A stretch of 53,032 bases of DNA. Source: Prevotella sp. GTDB taxonomy: Bacteria; Bacillota; Clostridia; Christensenellales; UBA1242. A program made the position numbers and the translations under genes. Positions 31,886-40,686 of the stretch are shown here, in pieces. The stretch is from assembly GCA_023666145.1 (NCBI GenBank), contig JAMPCO010000005.1:1-53032 (forward strand). The letters run 5' to 3'. Every line of letters starts with the position of its first letter. Within the stretch, counting starts at the first letter, position 1. The notes under the pieces are model-generated. The model worked only from the letters and a program-made list of their open reading frames with translations, ran no database searches and was not told where the DNA came from.

Positions 31886-33972
31886 GCCGTGCGTAAATGA
31901 TAGGCTTGTGCTTTTGCCAAATCCTGGAACTTGTTTTGGTCTAACCACAACATATTCGTGTGGATGCAAGCGTAGGTACGGTTAATCGTCTTAATTGTCT
32001 GTGGCAATTGTTCGTCGCTGATGTCTTCCCCCAAATAATCTTGGAAGTCGACCGTGCACCAAATCCGCCAATCGTCGTTTGCCGCATCGTAACCATTGGA
32101 GCCCCAAGTGTACCCGTTCATATAACCCACACCAATGGAAGGCGTGCGGTCAAAAATACTGTGCCCGTACGTTAATTGCTGGTCGGTCACCACCCCGAAT
32201 AAACTGCACACCGTGGGATAAATGTCCATGGTCGATGTAAAACGGTTGAGCGTGGTGCCACACTGTGCGGGTTGCGGTTGGATGGCATTTTCGGCTTGGG
32301 TGATGGTGGTGTTGCCTGCGGTCTGAGCAATTGCCCGTGGGTTGTAAACGATGAACGGACAACGATTGCCGATGATACTGGGCGTTTCGGTGTCAATCAA
32401 AACCCCCGGGTTAGCGTAATAATAATGGTCGCCAAACAAGACCAATGCGGTCGTTTCAATGAGCAACCGACCGTCCTTGCCCCGTGTCGTTTTCAAATGG
32501 TCAATTAACGCCCCAAAGCCTTGGTCAAAACTGTACGTCCCCGCCAAATAATTCAAAGCCAATTGTTTTTTGTTTACATCGGCAGATAACAAGGTGGGAA
32601 ACATCTGCGTTAATTTTTCCCAATTGGCGGGTTGTTCGATGTAAGCCATGGCCGCGGGATAATAATCATGGAAATCGTATTTCGGGTTCAAGGCGTGGGT
32701 GGAAGCACTGATGATGTAACTGTAAAAATTTTGGTCGCTGGGGGCAATCTTGTCTAAATTTTTTTTGAACAATAATTCGTCGGGATTCAAAGCATATTCG
32801 TCGTATTGTTGGTCGGCAGGTAAATACGTAGTGTAATTGTTGAACTTTTGGAAACCCAAAGTCGGCTCGAACCAATCGTTCCGTTGATAGCAGTTACCGT
32901 CCGTATTGTGAAACGTCTGCGTAACGTAATTACTGCGGTTAAAGATGTTGGCTAAGGAATGCGTCACGGGAACGTCGTAATAATTGCTCCACCACTCTTT
33001 ACCCAAAGCGTTCATGCCCGTTTGACCGATATAATCGGTAAAGCAAGTGCGTTCCATGCTGTAATAACCGTTCACTTCGACACAACTTTGTTGCATGAAT
33101 TGGTACAGATTCGGCATGGTGATGGGGTTCACCGCTTCCCGTTCGAACGTTTCCATTAACACCATAATCAAGTTATACCCTTCGCCCAAAACTTCGTCGG
33201 CGTTCAGAGCAAATTCGTTCGGCTTAAATTCGTCGGTGACATATTCATCCAAACCTAAAACCGTGGTTAAATCGGCTTTGCCACCCAACAAATAAATCAG
33301 ATTGTCCAGGTAAAAACTGTAACTACCAAAGGTGCGCAAGGTCAAAACCCGACTGCCAAAAGTATCATACAAATATTTTTGGTTACTGTGGTTGGCAAAA
33401 TAATAATCCACCCCGTACGGGTAAGCGGGCAAACCACTGTACGCCACCGTATAACCGAAAAAACTAATCAACGCCAAAAGGCCACACAGGTATGCACGCT
33501 TGGGCGTGTGGCTGCGGTGACGCGGTAAACGGCAAAACCACATCACTAAAACCACCGCCACAATGTATCCCACCACCAGCGCAATAATCGGCACCAAAAA
33601 CCACAGATCCAAAACAATGGCTTCGGCATTATGAAAAGCCGTTCCCAGGGACATAATGGTTTCCAAGGAAAAAATTTCGGTACACGTGTTATAGGCAATG
33701 ATATTTGAAATCGTGGTCGTCAGGTGCAACCCCAACAGCAACGAACAAAGTACCGTTTGTAACCACTTGTGACGGCACAAACAAACCAAAGCGGCAATCA
33801 TCAAAATCAGAGACAAACTGAAAATGTAGGCGGGGGGAAACGCCCAATGCAGATTGATGTACATCACCACGTCTAACAGCACGGTCGTCACAACATACAG
33901 GGCCGGGATATAAAGGTAACTGACACGTTGATAATAAGGCAGATAAGGTGACTCCGGTAAGTTAATTTTCAT
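31882..33972 (-). CDS. LTA-synthase-like membrane sulfatase
   Basis: A 696-residue enzyme of the alkaline-phosphatase superfamily. Five hydrophobic segments occupy about residues 12-190. The external catalytic domain has NLIMVLMETFEREAV (first metal ligand Glu), MERTCFTDYIGQTGMNAL with the likely nucleophilic Thr, SASTHAL, and LVLFGDHYYY with metal-binding Asp-His. This is the layout of LtaS and related phosphoglycerol transferases, which polymerise glycerol-phosphate on the outer face of the membrane. The start is fixed by a TTGACA-N17-TATCAT promoter 7 bases before the ATG. Exact acceptor unknown. The neighbouring GalE, UppS and sugar-transferase genes support an envelope-polymer role. Confidence 0.88.
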   Translation of the reverse strand: MKINLPESPYLPYYQRVSYLYIPALYVVTTVLLDVVMYINLHWAFPPAYIFSLSLILMIAALVCLCRHKWLQTVLCSLLLGLHLTTTISNIIAYNTCTEIFSLETIMSLGTAFHNAEAIVLDLWFLVPIIALVVGYIVAVVLVMWFCRLPRHRSHTPKRAYLCGLLALISFFGYTVAYSGLPAYPYGVDYYFANHSNQKYLYDTFGSRVLTLRTFGSYSFYLDNLIYLLGGKADLTTVLGLDEYVTDEFKPNEFALNADEVLGEGYNLIMVLMETFEREAVNPITMPNLYQFMQQSCVEVNGYYSMERTCFTDYIGQTGMNALGKEWWSNYYDVPVTHSLANIFNRSNYVTQTFHNTDGNCYQRNDWFEPTLGFQKFNNYTTYLPADQQYDEYALNPDELLFKKNLDKIAPSDQNFYSYIISASTHALNPKYDFHDYYPAAMAYIEQPANWEKLTQMFPTLLSADVNKKQLALNYLAGTYSFDQGFGALIDHLKTTRGKDGRLLIETTALVLFGDHYYYANPGVLIDTETPSIIGNRCPFIVYNPRAIAQTAGNTTITQAENAIQPQPAQCGTTLNRFTSTMDIYPTVCSLFGVVTDQQLTYGHSIFDRTPSIGVGYMNGYTWGSNGYDAANDDWRIWCTVDFQDYLGEDISDEQLPQTIKTINRTYACIHTNMLWLDQNKFQDLAKAQAYHLRTA

Positions 33973-33979
33973 CAAAATG

Positions 33980-34008
33980 ATGATAATCTTTTCGTTGTCT
34001 TTTGTCAA
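33980..34008 (-). promoter_or_regulatory. Leaderless promoter of the LTA-synthase-like gene
   Basis: TTGACA-N17-TATCAT on the minus strand, 7 bases before the ATG. The -35 box overlaps the galE stop codon. Confidence 0.75.
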
Positions 34009-35063
34009 CTTGGTGCGCTTTCATCGGCATAGCCGTGCGGGTTATGCACGTAAAATCGCCACAAATCACGAGCCATGGCGTCCAAATCGTACTGGGCGTG
34101 CCAACCTAATTCCCGTTGGGCGCGTTGCGGGTCGGCATAACATGCCGCCACATCGCCCGCCCGCCGCGGTTTAATTTGGTACGGAATCGTGCGCCCCGCG
34201 GCACGTTCAAACGCGTGTAACACGTCCAAAACACTGTAACCATGCCCCGTCCCCAAATTGTAAGTATGCACCCCCGCGGTCGACACTTTGGCAATGGCTT
34301 GGAGATGTCCTTGCGCCAAATCGCAAACATGGAGATAATCGCGCACCCCCGTACCGTCGGGCGTGTCGTAATCGTTGCCAAACACTTGTAAATACGGCAA
34401 TTTACCCGTTAGTACCTGCGCAATGTAAGGCGTTAAATTGTTGGGAATCCCCTGCGGATTTTCGCCAATCAAGCCCGACGGGTGCGCCCCAATCGGATTA
34501 AAGTAACGTAAAATCACCGCCGTCCAGTGGGGGTCGGCGGCACACAAGTCACATAAAATCTTTTCCATCATTAACTTGGTCGTGCCGTATGGATTGGTGG
34601 TGCGCAAAGCACAGTCTTCGGTCAACGGCAAACGCTCGGGTTGACCGTACACCGTTGCGCTGGACGAAAAGACGAGGCGTTTGCAATCGTGTGCCGTCAT
34701 CACCGCCAATAAAGATAAAGTCGCGTTCAAATTGTTGTCAAAATAACGTAACGGTTGAGCCACACTTTCGCCGACCGCTTTCAGCGCCGCAAAGTGAATC
34801 ACCCAATCAATCTGGTGTTGGTTGAATACGGCGTCTAACTGCGTGCGGTTGCGTAAGTCCAAACGGTACCACGGAAAAGTCTTGCCCGTAATTTGGGTCA
34901 CGCGTGCCAAACTGGCGGGCGAACTGTTGACAAAATTATCGACCACCACGATGTCGTAACCTTGTTCTAACAGTGCCACACAAGTGTGGCTGCCGATGTA
35001 GCCTGCCCCACCCGTCACCAATACGGTGGCTTTGGCGGGTGCTTGTTGCTGAACGGATTTCAT
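34005..35063 (-). CDS. galE: UDP-glucose 4-epimerase
   Basis: Interconverts UDP-glucose and UDP-galactose (or the N-acetyl forms). The 352-residue protein has the NAD-binding motif VTGGAGYIGSHT near residue 14 and VVVDNFVNSS near 38. FAALKAVGES, the SSSATVYG serine, YGTTKLMMEK with the catalytic Tyr-x3-Lys near 160, and YFNPIGAHPSGLIGE complete the family pattern. Two adjacent ATGs exist; the one ending at 35063 lies 7 bases after a TAAACT box (TTGCCA-N17-TAAACT) and fits the leaderless pattern. Provides galactosyl precursors for the surface-polymer genes around it. Confidence 0.95.
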   Translation of the reverse strand: MKSVQQQAPAKATVLVTGGAGYIGSHTCVALLEQGYDIVVVDNFVNSSPASLARVTQITGKTFPWYRLDLRNRTQLDAVFNQHQIDWVIHFAALKAVGESVAQPLRYFDNNLNATLSLLAVMTAHDCKRLVFSSSATVYGQPERLPLTEDCALRTTNPYGTTKLMMEKILCDLCAADPHWTAVILRYFNPIGAHPSGLIGENPQGIPNNLTPYIAQVLTGKLPYLQVFGNDYDTPDGTGVRDYLHVCDLAQGHLQAIAKVSTAGVHTYNLGTGHGYSVLDVLHAFERAAGRTIPYQIKPRRAGDVAACYADPQRAQRELGWHAQYDLDAMARDLWRFYVHNPHGYADESAPS

Positions 35064-35070
35064 CATCCAT

Positions 35071-35099
35071 AGTTTATCCGTCTTGATGCCACTTGGCAA
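35071..35099 (-). promoter_or_regulatory. Leaderless promoter of galE
   Basis: TTGCCA-N17-TAAACT on the minus strand, 7 bases before the second of two ATG codons. Confidence 0.65.
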
Positions 35100-35105
35100 A
35101 TCATA

Positions 35106-35789
35106 TCACACGGATAAGGCTTGGTACCAAGTCACCAACACCGCCCCCAACAAAACTCCGCCCCCAATATCGGTCAACCAATGGTACCCCGACAACGTTC
35201 GCGCCACAATGCCCAATCCCATGATCACTAACCCCACCACCGTCAACGTTACCCGCCATGGGCGTTGGTGCACCGTACGCCAGAGTGCCAAAAGGGCTAA
35301 CGGAAACACGGTGGCAAACAGCAACACATGGGAAGACGGGTACGACGCTTCTGCCACACCATGAATCAAAAGCGGGCGCGTGTTAATCACGACTACTTGG
35401 AACAACCCGTAACACAATCCCAAAGCCAATAACACCACGTCCAGCGCCCACCAATGCCGTGCCAAACGTGGCCGCTGTGGGGTGCGGCAAAACGTGACCA
35501 CTTGTCCAAGGAGCAATCCCCCCACCACACCCAGCGCGACCACCGCCACCACATTGGATACGATGTGCCAACCAGGGTTGACCCCAACACACTCACGCCA
35601 CCACGCATTAACGGTACTGCCACCAATGTTTTGCCCGTCCAGCGCTGACACGTCCAACCATTTGACCGCCAACGTATACCCGACAAACACCACGGTCAAA
35701 ACCAACGCCGCCACCAACCACCGCACCGAAATTATCCGCGGGTGGGTTTTTATCACGGGTGGCACGGTGGTCGGTGACGATAACTGCAT
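35106..35789 (-). CDS. PAP2-family membrane phosphatase
   Basis: A 227-residue membrane protein with six hydrophobic segments and the PAP2 signature: NTRPLLIHG (the RP of motif 1, with Gln where Lys is usual), SYPSSHVL (motif 2, PSSH for PSGH) and RTLSGYHWLTDIGGG (motif 3, RxxxxxHxxxD). Such enzymes dephosphorylate lipid phosphates, for example undecaprenyl pyrophosphate, on the outer membrane face. The start ending at 35789 lies 4 bases after the preceding stop; an in-frame ATG ending at 35822 would overlap that gene by 29 bases. No Shine-Dalgarno decides between them. Confidence 0.87.
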   Translation of the reverse strand: MQLSSPTTVPPVIKTHPRIISVRWLVAALVLTVVFVGYTLAVKWLDVSALDGQNIGGSTVNAWWRECVGVNPGWHIVSNVVAVVALGVVGGLLLGQVVTFCRTPQRPRLARHWWALDVVLLALGLCYGLFQVVVINTRPLLIHGVAEASYPSSHVLLFATVFPLALLALWRTVHQRPWRVTLTVVGLVIMGLGIVARTLSGYHWLTDIGGGVLLGAVLVTWYQALSV

Positions 35790-35793
35790 AGGC

Positions 35794-36468
35794 TTAGTTT
35801 GCCGCGTCAACATCGGTTTCATGCGTGGGATTTGCCGTGGACATTGCCTTGGCGCGGCGCTTTTTCAGCACGTGTAAGATGATTTTGGCCACCACCGCCA
35901 GCGCAATTAAAAGCAAAAAGACAATCAACAAAATGTCGGTAATTTGGGGAAAGACTTGACACACAAAAGTGACAATTACCCCGCAAACGGCGTTGCCCGC
36001 CATCACGGTCGCACAGGTTACCCAAAAGTTCAACCCTAACAACACGGCAAAGCAAGTGCCGGTCCAAACCCCGGTCAGGGGAACGGGAAACGCCACAAAC
36101 AAGAAAATGGTCATGATTTTCAGCCACAGTCCACGGCGCGCACTGGCAGTTTGGGCTTCCGCATTGACTTTGTCCGAACGTTTGGCCACATCGCCCACCA
36201 CAAAATCCACGATGACTTGGAAAAATCTTTTGGTTTTCATCCATTGGTAAAGCGGACGAAACAATAATGCGATGATGGGGACCACCAACGAACTGCCTAA
36301 CAACGCCCACGCGAACGCTTGCCAAGTGTTTAACGCGGACGTCCCCCAAATGGCGGTACTGACGCCCAGCGGAATCGCTCCCTTTAATTCCACCAACGGC
36401 AACATCGCAATTAAAATGGTACCGAGAATTGAATTACTGCCAAAAATCGTACTTAATATTTCCCCCAT
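35794..36468 (-). CDS. Small multidrug export protein family membrane protein
   Basis: A 224-residue protein with five or six helices, matching the Sm_multidrug_ex family. LPLVELKGAIPLGVS lies near residue 23 and FVAFPVPLTGVWTGTCFA near 125; these are the two family signature loops. A hydrophilic loop (about 80-110) and a charged C-terminal tail complete it. Physiological substrate is unknown; the family name is historical. A Shine-Dalgarno AAGGAG overlaps the uppS stop codon and lies 5 bases before the ATG, so it is co-translated with uppS. Confidence 0.88.
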   Translation of the reverse strand: MGEILSTIFGSNSILGTILIAMLPLVELKGAIPLGVSTAIWGTSALNTWQAFAWALLGSSLVVPIIALLFRPLYQWMKTKRFFQVIVDFVVGDVAKRSDKVNAEAQTASARRGLWLKIMTIFLFVAFPVPLTGVWTGTCFAVLLGLNFWVTCATVMAGNAVCGVIVTFVCQVFPQITDILLIVFLLLIALAVVAKIILHVLKKRRAKAMSTANPTHETDVDAAN

Positions 36469-36477
36469 GCTCTCTCC

Positions 36478-37194
36478 TTAAACCTTGGTTTCCTGAATCG
36501 CCCCAAAACGGCGGTCGCGACTTTGGTATGCCAACAATGCGGTTTGCAAATCGGTTTTACCGAAGTCGGGCCAATGCACTAGGGGAAAATATAATTCTGC
36601 GTAAGAAACTTGCCACAACATAAAATTACTTAAACGCTGTTCCCCACTGGTGCGCACCACGAAATCCAACAACGGCTGTCCTGCCGTGTACAAATATTTT
36701 TGGATCGTGGCACGGTCAACCCGTGGCGCCAAACCGTCCTGGATGATTAAATTGACCGCCCGCACCAATTCGTCTTGGCCACTGTAATTGATGCCCAGGT
36801 TCAAAATGAATTGCGTTTCGTTTTTGGTGGCGTCCAACACCCGTTCCGCGTTTTTTACCAACGCGGGTGGAAACTTGGTGTAATCGCCCATGATGTTTAA
36901 CCGCACATGAGGATACTTTTTCACGAAATCATTGGCTTGTAAATATTTGGTAAAATACTTAAATAAATAATCCAGTTCGGTTTGGGGACGGTTCCAATTT
37001 TCGGTCGAGAATGCATAAACACTGACCACGGGAATCCCGTAGGTGTAAAAACATTCACGGATAATTACATCCAAATTTTGCACCCCGTGTTCGTGTCCCT
37101 TGGTGCGTGGCCAACCGCGTGCTTGGGCCCAACGCCCATTGCCGTCAATGATAAAGCCAATGTGCTGGGGCAATTTTTTCAGTTCAGTCGTCAT
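36478..37194 (-). CDS. uppS: Undecaprenyl pyrophosphate synthase (isoprenyl transferase)
   Basis: Cis-prenyltransferase that makes the lipid carrier for peptidoglycan and surface polymers. The 238-residue protein has the signature IIDGNGRWAQARGWPRTKGHEHG near residue 12 (catalytic Asp, GNGRWA), YAFSTENWNRP near 65, LNLGINYSG near 140 and VRTSGEQRLSNFMLWQVSYAELYF near 185. Length is typical. The start is the ATG ending at 37194, 8 bases after AAGGAGA. It overlaps the upstream sugar-transferase gene by 11 bases, forming an operon that supplies both carrier lipid and first sugar. Confidence 0.95.
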   Translation of the reverse strand: MTTELKKLPQHIGFIIDGNGRWAQARGWPRTKGHEHGVQNLDVIIRECFYTYGIPVVSVYAFSTENWNRPQTELDYLFKYFTKYLQANDFVKKYPHVRLNIMGDYTKFPPALVKNAERVLDATKNETQFILNLGINYSGQDELVRAVNLIIQDGLAPRVDRATIQKYLYTAGQPLLDFVVRTSGEQRLSNFMLWQVSYAELYFPLVHWPDFGKTDLQTALLAYQSRDRRFGAIQETKV

Positions 37195-37969
37195 GGTTTG
37201 GTTCTCCTTGTAAATTTTGTGGAGACAATGCTGCACAATATGTCACAGTGCCCGACTGCGCAATGATGGCTTTGGCATGCGCCATGCCACTTTGGTATTG
37301 TGTCTCCGTAATATAATTATGCTTCAACAAGTAATCCGCATAATAATATTCGCGCTGACTTTGCGCTGTGCCACTGACCGCGCTGTCGCTGTGAAAGAGT
37401 ACCACGAAAATCGTTTTGATGACAATCGATATATCACCCCAAAAGGTAATTTTTTGTTGATAAGCCAAATCTTGGGCGAACACGTGCGGCCACCCCGCCC
37501 GACTGCGCCCCCCCGTCACTTGCGCCAACCCCGTCAACCCAGGACGCACACGGTAGACCCCCAACTGTTCCTGGTTGTAAAAGACCGCATCGTAAACGGC
37601 GCGCGGACGTGGCCCCACAAAACTCATGTCACCGCGCAAAATGTTCCATAACTGCGGTAACTCGTCCAAACTGGTGCGGCGCAAAAATTTACCAAACGCC
37701 GTGACGCGTGCCGCATCGGGCAACAATTGACCTTGCGTGTCCGTTTGTTCGGTCATACTTTTGAATTTGTACACTTTGAACACTTTACCACCGCGACCAG
37801 GGCGTACCTGCACAAACAAAACTTTACCGTGAATCAAAATCTTGGAGCACAACGCTAACACCAAAAACAACGGCGACAATAAAATCAATAAACACAGGGA
37901 AAACACGACGTCCAACCCCCGCTTCACGCAACATTCGTAAAAAGTCCGTTTCACTGTCCGACTTTGCAC
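37184..37969 (-). CDS. Undecaprenyl-phosphate sugar phosphotransferase
   Basis: Bacterial sugar transferase (WcaJ/PglC type) that loads a first sugar-phosphate onto undecaprenyl phosphate. The 261-residue protein has an N-terminal membrane helix after KRGLDVVFS (about residues 15-42), then VRPGRGGKVFKVYKFKSM, LRRTSLDELPQLWNILRGDMSFVGPRP with the catalytic Asp-Glu pair, and RPGLTGLAQVTGGRSRAGW. A C-terminal extension of about 60 residues (after VLFHSDSAVSG) exceeds the family minimum. The start is GTG, fixed by TTGTGA-N17-TATAAT 8 bases upstream. Confidence 0.92.
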   Translation of the reverse strand: MQSRTVKRTFYECCVKRGLDVVFSLCLLILLSPLFLVLALCSKILIHGKVLFVQVRPGRGGKVFKVYKFKSMTEQTDTQGQLLPDAARVTAFGKFLRRTSLDELPQLWNILRGDMSFVGPRPRAVYDAVFYNQEQLGVYRVRPGLTGLAQVTGGRSRAGWPHVFAQDLAYQQKITFWGDISIVIKTIFVVLFHSDSAVSGTAQSQREYYYADYLLKHNYITETQYQSGMAHAKAIIAQSGTVTYCAALSPQNLQGEPNHDD

Positions 37970-37977
37970 AATAATTG

Positions 37978-38006
37978 ATTATATAAGATTGGCATGGTTT
38001 TCACAA
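37978..38006 (-). promoter_or_regulatory. Leaderless promoter of the sugar transferase operon
   Basis: TTGTGA-N17-TATAAT on the minus strand, 8 bases before a GTG start; the -35 box overlaps the stop of the gene before it. Confidence 0.7.
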
Positions 38007-38798
38007 ACTGTTGTCGGCGGGCGTTGGGCGGTGGTTTGGTACCGCCGTGGCTAAACACTGTAAGGCTTGTAAATTAGCGCGTAAAATTTGGGTGCACGTG
38101 CCGTCGCGCACGTAAATTTCCGCCGCCAAGGTTACGTCGGACTGCAACAACGGGATTTCTTGCACTAACTTTTGAAACACGGGACTGTCGGGCGTTAAAA
38201 TTTGGTGTTGGTCCGCGGTACCGTCATTTTGGTGTAAATGTAACACCGTAATGAATTGATGATAATCTTTGACCACGTCGAAGTCGGGCGTAAAGCAATG
38301 GCGGTGTCCGCTGTCGTAACAAATTTTTAATAGCGGGTGCTGGATGTGGGCAAAAATGTACGGGATGAAAGCCGCCGACTCCAAATTTTCGACGCAGAGA
38401 TTGACACCAAACGGTTCACACGCCGCCAACAAACGCCGTACCCGTGCTAAACCGACTGCACTGGGTGGCGGCGGATTTTGGGTGTGCAAATGCACGACGA
38501 AGTTTTTGGTCAAAGCCCCACACGCTTGGATTTGGCGGATGTAATCGTCACAGACCACATCGCCCGCCGCGCCGTCCAACCAAAATTGGTTTAATTGGGT
38601 CGTGTCGTATTGACAATGAATCATTGTCAACCCTAAGCCTATCGACTGTGCCAACTGGATTTGCTCCCGCCACGTTAAACTTTCGTTTTGGTCGTAAATG
38701 CCCGTAAAAAATTCGGGATAGCCCAATTGTTGGATGGTGCGGATTTTTTCCGCGGTGTCAAACTGCGCGTTAAAGTACAAATTGACCGACGTTTTCAT
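38001..38798 (-). CDS. Sugar phosphate isomerase/epimerase-like TIM-barrel protein
   Basis: A 265-residue protein of the xylose-isomerase-like (AP endonuclease 2) barrel. Metal-ligand positions fit the family: VENLESA near residue 138, ICYDSGHRHCF near 163, VLHLHQNDG near 187 and AEIYVRDG near 228. No specific substrate can be assigned. It starts one base after the stop of the acyltransferase gene, so the two are coupled, and it contains the promoter of the next operon at its end. Confidence 0.8.
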   Translation of the reverse strand: MKTSVNLYFNAQFDTAEKIRTIQQLGYPEFFTGIYDQNESLTWREQIQLAQSIGLGLTMIHCQYDTTQLNQFWLDGAAGDVVCDDYIRQIQACGALTKNFVVHLHTQNPPPPSAVGLARVRRLLAACEPFGVNLCVENLESAAFIPYIFAHIQHPLLKICYDSGHRHCFTPDFDVVKDYHQFITVLHLHQNDGTADQHQILTPDSPVFQKLVQEIPLLQSDVTLAAEIYVRDGTCTQILRANLQALQCLATAVPNHRPTPADNSL

Positions 38799-38799
38799 C

Positions 38800-39708
38800 T
38801 TATTTTCCCGTGGTTTTGGTTTTGGGCTTGCGCGCAAACTGCTTCACCAGCGGATTGGTGTCTTCCGTAACCACGGTATCATAGACCAACGGTTGGTGGT
38901 ATGTTTGTTCGTAACAACGGCGCCACGCTTCAAAATTCGCGCTCATCATGTATTCGGTGTTGGCACGTTCGTCCAATTCTTTACGCGGATAAATCGGTGG
39001 CAAAACGTGAATCGTGTAATTGCCAAAATTGACGCGTCCTTTTTCGTCATAGCGTGCGGCTTTATCTTCAATCGTGATAAACAACGGCACAATCGGACGA
39101 CGGTACTTGGTTGCGTAATAAAAAGCGCCGCGTTTCAAAGGACGGGGTTTTTTGTATTCGCGCCACATGGCTTGTTCGGGGTAAATTAAAATCGGCCAAC
39201 GTTTCCGCAAGAAATATTCCATCGCGTGGTTAAATTTGCGCATAATCGACAGATTCATTTGCGCGGGAATGGGTAAATAGCCCGTATTGCGTGCAATATC
39301 ACCCATCGGGCCTTTCCAGTTATTAAAATCGGCAGCCACAAATTTAATGTCCATACCGACCGCCGCGCGCACCGCAAACGAATCCACTTTGCTGATGTGG
39401 TTGCAGGTCACAATGTAACCACCGCGCACACCAAACAAATTATGCCGTCCCACCACTTTCAAATTGGTGAGTTCACGGTTAATTTTTTTGCAATAACGTT
39501 TCATCGCACGGATGTAAATCATGTGTTTGAAACGGTCGCGGTAACGTTTGCGTAAATAGTTAAAAGTTTCGTCAACAGGATCACAACCTTCGTAGGTATT
39601 TTCATTTTCGTCTTGGTTAAAATTGCCATTTTTTTCAAAGGCTTGTTGCGTCTTTTGCGCGGTGGCAAATTCTTCGGCACTATCTTTTAAGAGATTAACG
39701 TCCAGCAT
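38800..39708 (-). CDS. PlsC-type acyltransferase
   Basis: A 302-residue lysophospholipid acyltransferase. HX4D appears as TCNHISKVDSF near residue 98 and the second block as LIYPEQAMWREYKKPRPLKRGAFY near 175, where PEQ replaces PEG. The first about 60 residues are acidic and hydrophilic, an unusual N-terminal extension. Three in-frame Met codons exist; I prefer the one ending at 39708, since GGAGG lies 11 bases upstream and a TTGGCA-N17-TACAAT promoter would start transcription downstream of the first Met. Acyl acceptor unknown. Confidence 0.85.
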   Translation of the reverse strand: MLDVNLLKDSAEEFATAQKTQQAFEKNGNFNQDENENTYEGCDPVDETFNYLRKRYRDRFKHMIYIRAMKRYCKKINRELTNLKVVGRHNLFGVRGGYIVTCNHISKVDSFAVRAAVGMDIKFVAADFNNWKGPMGDIARNTGYLPIPAQMNLSIMRKFNHAMEYFLRKRWPILIYPEQAMWREYKKPRPLKRGAFYYATKYRRPIVPLFITIEDKAARYDEKGRVNFGNYTIHVLPPIYPRKELDERANTEYMMSANFEAWRRCYEQTYHQPLVYDTVVTEDTNPLVKQFARKPKTKTTGK

Positions 39709-39756
39709 AATGTTTTGTTCCTCCATATGTTGATGGTACAAGGTAAACCCCATGTT

Positions 39757-39785
39757 ATTGTAGCGATTAACCGATATTTTGCCAA
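39757..39785 (-). promoter_or_regulatory. Promoter of the PlsC-epimerase operon
   Basis: TTGGCA-N17-TACAAT on the minus strand, giving a leader of about 40 bases with GGAGG. Confidence 0.65.
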
Positions 39786-39844
39786 TTCATTTTTCCCTTT
39801 CCAGCCTAATTTTGCCCCTTTTGCCGACTTTTTAACAGAATTAT

Positions 39845-39873
39845 TTGGACTTTTGGGCATGATAAGTTAAAAT
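39845..39873 (+). promoter_or_regulatory. Promoter of the acyltransferase-GT8 operon
   Basis: TTGGAC-N17-TAAAAT, giving a leader of about 18 bases that holds AAAGGAG ahead of a TTG start. Confidence 0.65.
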
Positions 39874-39897
39874 TACAGTGGAAAGGAGCAACGCAAT

Positions 39898-40683
39898 TTG
39901 AAAAAACTACCACGCACGATTTACTACCAAGACGAATTGAATGATGATTTTGAAAAGAAAAACATCCAACCAATTCGGGTAGACCAAAACTACCAATACT
40001 TGCGGCGTGGCTGGCTGCCACGGTTGGACCAGGCTTTTTGGTACTGGTGGGTGGCTTACCCCGTGGTGGCGGTACACGCGCGTTGCAAATTCCATTGGCA
40101 GGTCAAAAACAAACATTTATTGAAACAAGCCAAAAAGCAAGCCTTTTTCTTGTACGGTAACCATACCCAAGATTTTTTCGACGCTTATTTACCATTGTTG
40201 CTGAATGCCCCGCGCCCAGCCTATGTGATTGTGAATCCCGAAAATGTTTCAATTCGTGGTTTAGGGTGGCTGATTAAAAAAATGGGGGCTTTACCTTTGG
40301 CAACCGATTTGGGCGGTACCCGTAATTTTATCAAAGCGCTGGATACCTTGGTCGCCAACCAACAAATTATCGCCATTTACCCCGAAGCCCACATTTGGCC
40401 GTATTACACCAAAATCCGTCCGTTCCCTGCTACTTCTTTCCGTTACCCCGTCAAATACAACGTCCCAACCTACGTGTTCACCAACACCTACCAAAAGCGC
40501 AAGCACGGTCGTACCCCCAAGATTGTAACCTACATTGACGGGCCATTTTACCCCGACCAAAGCCTGCCCTTAAAAAAATGTATTACTAATTTACGGGATC
40601 GCGTGTATAATACCATGGTTGAACGTAGTAAAAATAGTAATATGGAAGTCATCCAATACATTCAACAACAAAAGGAGCAATAA
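39898..40683 (+). CDS. Lysophospholipid acyltransferase family protein
   Basis: A 261-residue protein with the clostridial acyltransferase pattern: FFLYGNHTQDFFDAYLP near residue 82 (His and Asp of the active site, with spacing HX5D), IRGLGWLIKKMGALPLATD near 121 and IAIYPEAHIWPYYTKIRPF near 160. The start codon is TTG, supported by AAAGGAG 9 bases upstream. It faces another acyltransferase gene across a divergent promoter region. It ends 3 bases before the tandem glycosyltransferase, so both probably modify the same glycolipid; that link is inference. Confidence 0.86.
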   Translation: MKKLPRTIYYQDELNDDFEKKNIQPIRVDQNYQYLRRGWLPRLDQAFWYWWVAYPVVAVHARCKFHWQVKNKHLLKQAKKQAFFLYGNHTQDFFDAYLPLLLNAPRPAYVIVNPENVSIRGLGWLIKKMGALPLATDLGGTRNFIKALDTLVANQQIIAIYPEAHIWPYYTKIRPFPATSFRYPVKYNVPTYVFTNTYQKRKHGRTPKIVTYIDGPFYPDQSLPLKKCITNLRDRVYNTMVERSKNSNMEVIQYIQQQKEQ

Positions 40684-40686
40684 CCA

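Noticed and set aside
35819..36349. 176-codon frame overlapping the small multidrug export gene
   Set aside because: A shifted frame of a recognisable membrane protein, with Arg/His-rich composition typical of artefacts.
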